A stretch of 26,240 bases of DNA from Candidatus Gastranaerophilales bacterium (GTDB lineage: Bacteria > Cyanobacteriota > Vampirovibrionia > Gastranaerophilales > Gastranaerophilaceae): contig CANRHJ010000003.1 in the NCBI GenBank assembly GCA_947630355.1, forward strand, positions 1 through 26,240. Direction: 5' to 3'. The notes below the pieces were generated by a model that was given only the letters and a program-made list of their open reading frames with translations, was not told the DNA's origin and made no database searches. A program made the translations under genes and the position numbers. Shown piece after piece: positions 22,209-26,240 of the stretch (positions are counted from its first letter, which is position 1; every line of letters starts with the position of its first letter).

Positions 22209-22302
22209 GCTTTTCACTTCCTTTATTCCTGCTGCTTAAAACTTCTTCTACAAACCGATTCCAGTTCGGCATATCCGCTTTATTCGTTTCCTGTTTCCCC
22301 AT
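22123..22302 (-). CDS. Possible 59-residue protein overlapping the primase start
   Basis: ATG at 22302, with AGGGAAAG ahead, opens MGKQETNKADMPNWNRFVEE and continues hydrophilic to the stop at 22123, overlapping the primase start by 86 bases. Its position fits a leader gene coupled to the primase, but composition is low-complexity and I do not recognise it. Confidence 0.3.
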   Translation of the reverse strand: MGKQETNKADMPNWNRFVEEVLSSRNKGSEKHENGLQHGQNEIQGKTKSRTGQKNTMQS

Positions 22303-22474
22303 TGACTTTCCCTACTTTTTGTTGTATTATATTTATAGTCACTAATGTATTTTTTGTATTTGTGCCTATATTTATTATATAATAAATAAGCGTAAAAGCA
22401 CAATAATAATGGAATAGGAACATTTTTATTGTAACTTTACTATTTTATTTGCGACTGTAAAAAGGAGGGTTAAA

Positions 22475-23557
22475 ATGTTTAGTGAAAATCGAGACAATGA
22501 CAGAAATAAGTATGATGATATATTAATGGATTTTTCATTGCATAGTGATATTGATATTGATAAAAATACTTTTCTTGCCATTGAAGATATCGATAACCGA
22601 CAATGGATATGTTATTCTTCATATACTGGAACATATACTATAAAACCATTCGGTCACATTACCGCTGATATGATTTATGAATGTCTTTCAAGGCTTAAAA
22701 ATGATGTACACCATAATAAACTAATGGAATGGTATGATGAAATAGGTTTTGAATATGATGCGGAAACAGGAGAAAAAGACGCCGAATTTTTAAAGCCCTA
22801 TATTCTTCAGTTGCAAGATGTTATTTTAAATTTAGGCAAATATAGAAAAGATCCAGCTAAAGCAGAAATGAAAGCTACATTACTTGAAGTATGGAAAATA
22901 TACCGCAATGCAAAGCATTTTTCCACTTGGAAAGATATTATAAATTTATCAGAAGATACAGAGGAAAACCATAAGAAAAAATTAGGCATTTACACACAAG
23001 AAGATATTGAAGATATTAAGAAGATAGTTAAAGTCAATCATGCATCTGCTATTGAATTAAACAATAATATGTATAATATACATATTAAAAAATTTTTCTG
23101 TTTTTGTGACTATGTTACATTTTATGACAATAACAATGTTCCTTTAATCGGACGTGGATATATAGCACGCACTCCAGGAGATATGTTTGCTGCTGACTTA
23201 TACCATGTGCTTGTGTCTGGACTTGCTGGAACACCTCGCCTTTGCCCTCGGTGTGGTCATATATTCTACCCTAACAATAAATCAAAGTATTGTGATGATT
23301 GCAAAAAAGACTCTCCGTCTATCAGGAATGAAAAAAGGCGGCAATCTGTACGCTATTACCACAAGAAAGTATATGACAAAATTACTCAATCGAAAAAATA
23401 TGATGATAATTTTAGAAATGCTTTTATGAATGAATCAAATTACTATTGGGATATTGTGCAAGGTAAAGAAGTTATTGTAAATCCCTTATATAAAGAACGC
23501 ATAAAGACAGAAACACAGTATAAGAAGTGGCTTGAAAAAAAACTGATTAGCCTATAA
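22475..23557 (+). CDS. Zinc-finger protein, DUF6076/CGNR-like, copy B
   Basis: 360 residues. Residues 1-250 are acidic and helical with no domain recognised. The C-terminus has Cys257, Cys260, Cys273, Cys276 (CPRCGHIFYP, then KYCDDCKK), followed by a basic helix region (EKRRQSVRYYHKKVYDKI) and about 60 further residues. The order body, zinc knuckle pair, basic RR/YY helix is shared with the gene at 14466. AAAGGAGG is six bases before the ATG. It is divergent from the primase operon and ends at a terminator. Presumed nucleic-acid binding. Confidence 0.65.
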   Translation: MFSENRDNDRNKYDDILMDFSLHSDIDIDKNTFLAIEDIDNRQWICYSSYTGTYTIKPFGHITADMIYECLSRLKNDVHHNKLMEWYDEIGFEYDAETGEKDAEFLKPYILQLQDVILNLGKYRKDPAKAEMKATLLEVWKIYRNAKHFSTWKDIINLSEDTEENHKKKLGIYTQEDIEDIKKIVKVNHASAIELNNNMYNIHIKKFFCFCDYVTFYDNNNVPLIGRGYIARTPGDMFAADLYHVLVSGLAGTPRLCPRCGHIFYPNNKSKYCDDCKKDSPSIRNEKRRQSVRYYHKKVYDKITQSKKYDDNFRNAFMNESNYYWDIVQGKEVIVNPLYKERIKTETQYKKWLEKKLISL

Positions 23558-23577
23558 GAATTACCACTGCGGCCCTT

Positions 23578-23606
23578 AAAGGCTCCTGCAGGGGCTTTTT
23601 ATTTTG
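23578..23606 (+). terminator. Terminator of zinc-finger gene B
   Basis: AAAGGCTCC (23578-23586) pairs with GGGGCTTT (23591-23598), with one bulged base, then a T-run. Confidence 0.6.
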
Positions 23607-24099
23607 CATGGCTGCTTTTGGTACTTAATAACTGTATGTAGTACCTACTTTTCAAAACCACCCCTACGCCCTCTTATTTGCCCCCATTTTGCCCTTAATT
23701 CGTTTTAATAATAATTTCCTTATCTACCGTCAAAAAGTCGCTCTATGGGGCTTCTACGCGGCTGGTGTAGCCTGCTACTATATCATCAAATGGTTAGACA
23801 GTTAACACATGGGCAACTAATAGCCTACAGGGTGCTTTGCCAGTATAAAAGAAAAAAAGAATCCCCATACTGTACGCAACTACGGTTCGGGGGTTCGTTT
23901 CTTTGTCCACATGGACTTGTCTTTGCTTTTTGCCTACTGACATTATAGCATATGCAATTTCAGATTACAATATACATTCCCCTGGATGCTCGGCGGCTTA
24001 CTCTCCTAGCAAGCACTGCCTATGGATGTCCATACGCCAATTTGTGGCTATCCGCTCCAGCTATCCAGTAGGAAGAAAATTCCCCCTTACCACCATAAA
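23607..24099. other. Non-coding start of replicon module 2
   Basis: About 490 bases without a supported gene. GTCCACATGGAC (23907-23918) is a short palindrome. From about 23744 it shares words with the first bases of the window (TGGGGCTTCT), and from 24007 it shares TAGCAAGCACTGCC and CTATCCAGTAGG with positions 19-86. An open frame at 23745-23948 has no homology, no ribosome site and cysteine-rich shadow-like composition. Confidence 0.5.
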
Positions 24100-24166
24100 G
24101 CAAAAATACACTTCTGATAGTGTTTTACTGTCAAAAGTGCTTTTGCGTTACTTTTCAAAAAGTAAC
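24100..24166 (-). terminator. Double hairpin after initiator gene 2
   Basis: The same two stems as at 112-177: CACTTcTGAtAG with CTgTCAaAAGTG, and GTTACTTT with AAAGTAAC. The loop differs (GTGTTTTA here). Confidence 0.5.
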
Positions 24167-24171
24167 AAAGG

Positions 24172-25065
24172 CTATTCTTCCGTATTCCAATGTGCCATAT
24201 CATGCGATACCTGATTAGTTATATCAAGGTTCATCTGTTCCTTTGCATTGTAGAGCAATGTCAACATATAACTGGTAGGATTCTTGATCCGCTCTGTTTG
24301 CTCCTGATACTTTTCAATAGCATATATTATTTCTGAATAGGATAACTTCATCAGCTTGCCAATAACTACCATGCTGGGCTTGTCCTCTCCCGCAATCCTG
24401 ATTGTGCTTTTGGTTGTGTTCATTGTCGTATGTAATATATCCATCACTGAATCAATATCCTGCTGCCGATATGGGTTATCCCGAACCATCACATCATAGT
24501 CAAAAAGCTGTTTAATTTGGTCGATTGTGTATCGCTCCAGGTCTTGACTTTTCGTCCCAGTGGTGCTATCGTTATTTGTAGGAAATATGTTTCGTTTAGT
24601 TTTAGTGCTTGTTTCTACTGTTACTTTGGTCGGTTCAGTAGATGCAAGCATCTTTTTTTCTTTTCTAAATACTTTCATTCCAGACGTTTCTACAATCCTT
24701 ATTGCTTCATCCAAAATTACACTATTGATATTTTCTTTTAAGTTTTCTTTTGTTGAATTCCATATTATATCGCTATCAATCAGCATATATACATTACTGG
24801 TATTTCCGTTTTTTTTACTTACTCTGTTTTTCTTTTTCAAAAGCCCTTTATCAATTAATGTGTCAATAGTCCTTTGCACTGTTCTTTTACTAAATCCACA
24901 TTTTTTTGATAATGTGGCAAGACTTGGAAAAGCTTTATTTCCGTATCGTAAAAGAACTATATACAATAATTTCTCATGTTCACTTAAAATTTCTTCGCTA
25001 TCTATAATTGAATTTTTTATCATTGTAAAGGGGCTTACATCTGATTGTATTTCCAGCTTTGCCAT
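24172..25065 (-). CDS. Winged-helix replication initiator-like protein, copy 2
   Basis: 297 residues, same length as copy 1. Winged helix at about 33-105 (EHEKLLYIVLLRYGNKAFPS, CGFSKRTVQRTIDTLIDKGLL). The linker keeps the segment FPTNNDSTTGTKSQ (copy 1: FSTNKDTTAGAKSQ). The C-terminal DUF6017-like domain (IDQIKQLFDYD, IDSVMDILHTTMNTTKSTIRI, MVVIGKLMKL, RIKNPTSYMLTLLYN) is better conserved than the N-terminal one. That points to a common partner at the C-terminus and divergent DNA or regulatory specificity at the N-terminus. It starts 15 bases after the RHH stop with GGGGGGAG ahead. Replication role inferred as for copy 1. Confidence 0.7.
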   Translation of the reverse strand: MAKLEIQSDVSPFTMIKNSIIDSEEILSEHEKLLYIVLLRYGNKAFPSLATLSKKCGFSKRTVQRTIDTLIDKGLLKKKNRVSKKNGNTSNVYMLIDSDIIWNSTKENLKENINSVILDEAIRIVETSGMKVFRKEKKMLASTEPTKVTVETSTKTKRNIFPTNNDSTTGTKSQDLERYTIDQIKQLFDYDVMVRDNPYRQQDIDSVMDILHTTMNTTKSTIRIAGEDKPSMVVIGKLMKLSYSEIIYAIEKYQEQTERIKNPTSYMLTLLYNAKEQMNLDITNQVSHDMAHWNTEE

Positions 25066-25080
25066 AATGGCTCCCCCCTA

Positions 25081-25236
25081 TTATTTTTGCAATTCAGATT
25101 CTTTTTTCAATTTATCTTGTATAGCTTCAATTACCCATTGTGCAAGCGTCTTTTCCTGAGCCGCGGAAAGAACTTTTAACTTTGTATGTAAACTTGTCGG
25201 TATTGGAACATTTAATCTTTTAATATCTTCAGGCAT
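25081..25236 (-). CDS. Small RHH DNA-binding protein, copy 2
   Basis: 51 residues from ATG at 25236 with AAGGAG eight bases ahead; the frame is open to 25296 but those residues lie in the promoter. MPEDIKRLNVPIPTSLHTKL is the strand and helix start, and TLAQWVIEAIQDKLKK the second helix. It is distinctly diverged from copy 1 (1087-1245), in keeping with different upstream DNA. It is first in the operon of initiator 2. The palindromic repeats at 25401-25491 are its most obvious candidate target. Confidence 0.7.
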   Translation of the reverse strand: MPEDIKRLNVPIPTSLHTKLKVLSAAQEKTLAQWVIEAIQDKLKKESELQK

Positions 25237-25400
25237 ACAAAAAACTCCTTCTAAATTATTATTACATAGTTCTATATATTTTATAGTATATTTCAAATGA
25301 GTTTTTTTTCAAGTGTTTTTTTGAATTTTTTTTTCATTTACGCTATTTTTTTATTAAAAAAAATGCTTTTAATTCTTTATTTATGCTACTTTACAGGTAC

Positions 25401-25491
25401 CCCTATAGTCACACTGACTATAGGGTATAGTCAGTATGACCATAGGCTATAGTCACACTGACTATAGGGTATAGTCACACTGACCACCTAT
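25401..25491. repeat. Four tandem 22-bp palindromic repeats
   Basis: Units begin TATAGTCA at 25404, 25426, 25448 and 25470, exact period 22. Each is a dyad: TATAGTCA, three bases, TGAC(T/C)ATA. The first is a perfect 11-base inverted repeat, CCCTATAGTCA, CAC, TGACTATAGGG. The array lies about 165 bases upstream of the RHH gene. Confidence 0.85.
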
Positions 25492-25553
25492 AAATACTTC
25501 TTTAAATAAACTTTTTTATAAATATCAATCTTTCTTTCCTGATTGATTGAAAG

Positions 25554-25595
25554 AGTATAGTTCCCTTAGTATAGTTCCCTTAGTATAGTTAAATG
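25554..25595. repeat. Three 14-bp direct repeats
   Basis: AGTATAGTTCCCTT at 25554 and 25568, and AGTATAGTTAAATG at 25582; exact period 14. Confidence 0.8.
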
Positions 25596-25606
25596 TTCCC
25601 CCAGGA

Positions 25607-25680
25607 CATAGCCTTTGTTCTGGCAGACTATAGCCTTTATTCTTATAGAACATACCCTTTATTCTGTGAGAACATAGGAT
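25607..25680. repeat. 22-bp direct repeats (third family)
   Basis: (C/T)ATAGCCTTT(A/G)TTCT begins at 25607 and 25629; CATACCCTTTATTCTGTGAGAA at 25651 and a partial CATAGGA at 25673 follow. The period is 22. The family keeps TATTCT in the middle and AGAA at the end of units two and three. Confidence 0.65.
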
Positions 25681-25891
25681 AAACATATATTCGATATTAA
25701 AACACTGTAAAATCAAGGCTTTTCGGACTTATGAACAATTAAAAAAAGTACAAAATGTACTTTTAAATAATTTTAACTGGGTACGTTTATGGTATTTGTT
25801 TGGTACAATTATTTTATCTTTTAATGCCTTTATTAATCTGTCAGAATGATAGACTAATTGAATTTATATAATTGGTTTTATTTAGTGGGTA

Positions 25892-25980
25892 TAAATTGAC
25901 CGTTCCTGAATATGCAAATTGACTATTCTTGAATACTCAACTTGATTGTTTATGAACATGCAAATTGACCGTTCAGGCAT
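25892..25980. repeat. Iteron array 2 (four 23-bp repeats)
   Basis: Repeats at 25892, 25915, 25938 and 25961, period 23. The first (AAATTGACCGTTCCTGAATA) and last (CAAATTGACCGTTCAGGCAT) are identical in core to those of array 1. The middle two have drifted (CAAATTGACTATTCTTGAA, CAACTTGATTGTTTATGAA). Confidence 0.75.
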
Positions 25981-26091
25981 AAAATAAGGCTTTGCAGTGT
26001 GTAGGCAACCGATTTTTGACTTTCAAAAGGTTATTTTTTTGCGATTGGCAGCAGCTCCTGGCGGTTCTGATCGGCGGCATAGGCACAAAAA

Positions 26092-26119
26092 AAAGAAGCT
26101 GCTCTATATGGCAACTTCC
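26092..26119. terminator. Hairpin of module 2
   Basis: AGAAGcTGC pairs with GGCAaCTTCC across a short loop; diverged counterpart of the hairpin at 1594-1621. Stem pairing kept while bases changed (TACC/GGTA there, TGC/GCA here). Confidence 0.45.
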
Positions 26120-26125
26120 CTTTAC

Positions 26126-26240
26126 TCAATCTTTATAATGTCCTTTGCATGAAAGAATTTCAAGTATTCTGTCATTGATACGGTAAATCAGGCGGTTACT
26201 GTCATCTATACGGCGGCTCCAGAATCCGGCATAATCCCCT
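26126..26240 (-). CDS. yoeB: YoeB-family toxin, second copy (3' part)
   Basis: The window ends inside this gene. The visible C-terminal 37 codons end with CKGHYKD, keeping the catalytic His-Tyr pair, and include RLIYRIND with the catalytic Arg. Nucleotide identity with 1869-1983 is high, with only scattered changes. It belongs to replicon module 2. Its antitoxin would lie beyond the window. Confidence 0.85.
   Translation of the reverse strand, partial: GDYAGFWSRRIDDSNRLIYRINDRILEILSCKGHYKD

Noticed and set aside
23745..23948. 67-codon plus-strand frame
   Set aside because: No ribosome site, no domain, and lies in sequence partly shared as non-coding DNA with the left end.
24560..25159. A 199-codon hydrophobic plus-strand frame
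   Set aside because: It is antisense to initiator 2; the phenylalanine-rich composition comes from lysine-rich coding on the other strand.
25401..25680. CRISPR array
   Set aside because: Units are 14 or 22 bases in tandem without unique spacers, and no cas gene is present.

Overview
The window looks like a piece of a mosaic extrachromosomal or integrated element from a low-GC Firmicute. I infer Clostridia, probably Lachnospiraceae, from the A/T-rich composition, strong AGGAGG-type ribosome sites and the gene families present (winged-helix/DUF6017-like initiators, a Rha regulator, DUF6076/CGNR-like zinc-finger proteins). No tRNA, rRNA or CRISPR array was recognised. No relaxase, large terminase, capsid or tyrosine integrase gene is present, so the element is incomplete or defective as seen here.

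Layout. 1-2470: replicon module 1 on the minus strand, made of four 23-bp iterons, a ribbon-helix-helix (RHH) gene and a winged-helix initiator. It is followed by a ParB-like gene remnant and a yefM-yoeB toxin-antitoxin pair. 2477-4740: partition module, with parA and a small RHH partner on the minus strand, a second RHH gene on the plus strand, and A/T-rich repeat DNA on both sides. 4750-8950: plus-strand phage/plasmid-type genes. These are a replication initiator behind a structured leader, a Rha-family regulator, a 55-residue CopG protein, and small helix-turn-helix proteins ending at a possible small RNA. 9180-14345: minus-strand operon of micro-genes followed by a siphophage tape-measure gene split by one in-frame TAA. 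14466-15332: plus-strand zinc-finger gene. 15670-16430: hicA-hicB. 16688-22302: minus-strand satellite-like block, in transcription order primase, PC4-like ssDNA-binding protein, small protein, small-terminase-like protein, small protein, J-domain protein and serine resolvase. 22475-23557: a second zinc-finger gene. 23740-26240: replicon module 2, a diverged copy of module 1 with a cluster of extra repeats, running into a second yoeB cut by the window end.

How it may fit together. The two modules about 24 kb apart, each with its own initiator and iterons, suggest a dual-replicon or cointegrate plasmid kept by parA and by toxin-antitoxin pairs. The primase block with an orphan terminase-like small subunit resembles the gene content of phage satellites (phage-inducible islands), but identity as a satellite is inference. 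The most unusual signals are these: three 34-bp sites with exact spacing in and around the J-domain gene beside the resolvase; three repeat families upstream of replicon 2; three copies of an 17-18-bp motif in and after the primase gene; a pseudoknot-capable leader at 5021-5089; and two zinc-finger genes each divergent from a phage-like operon.
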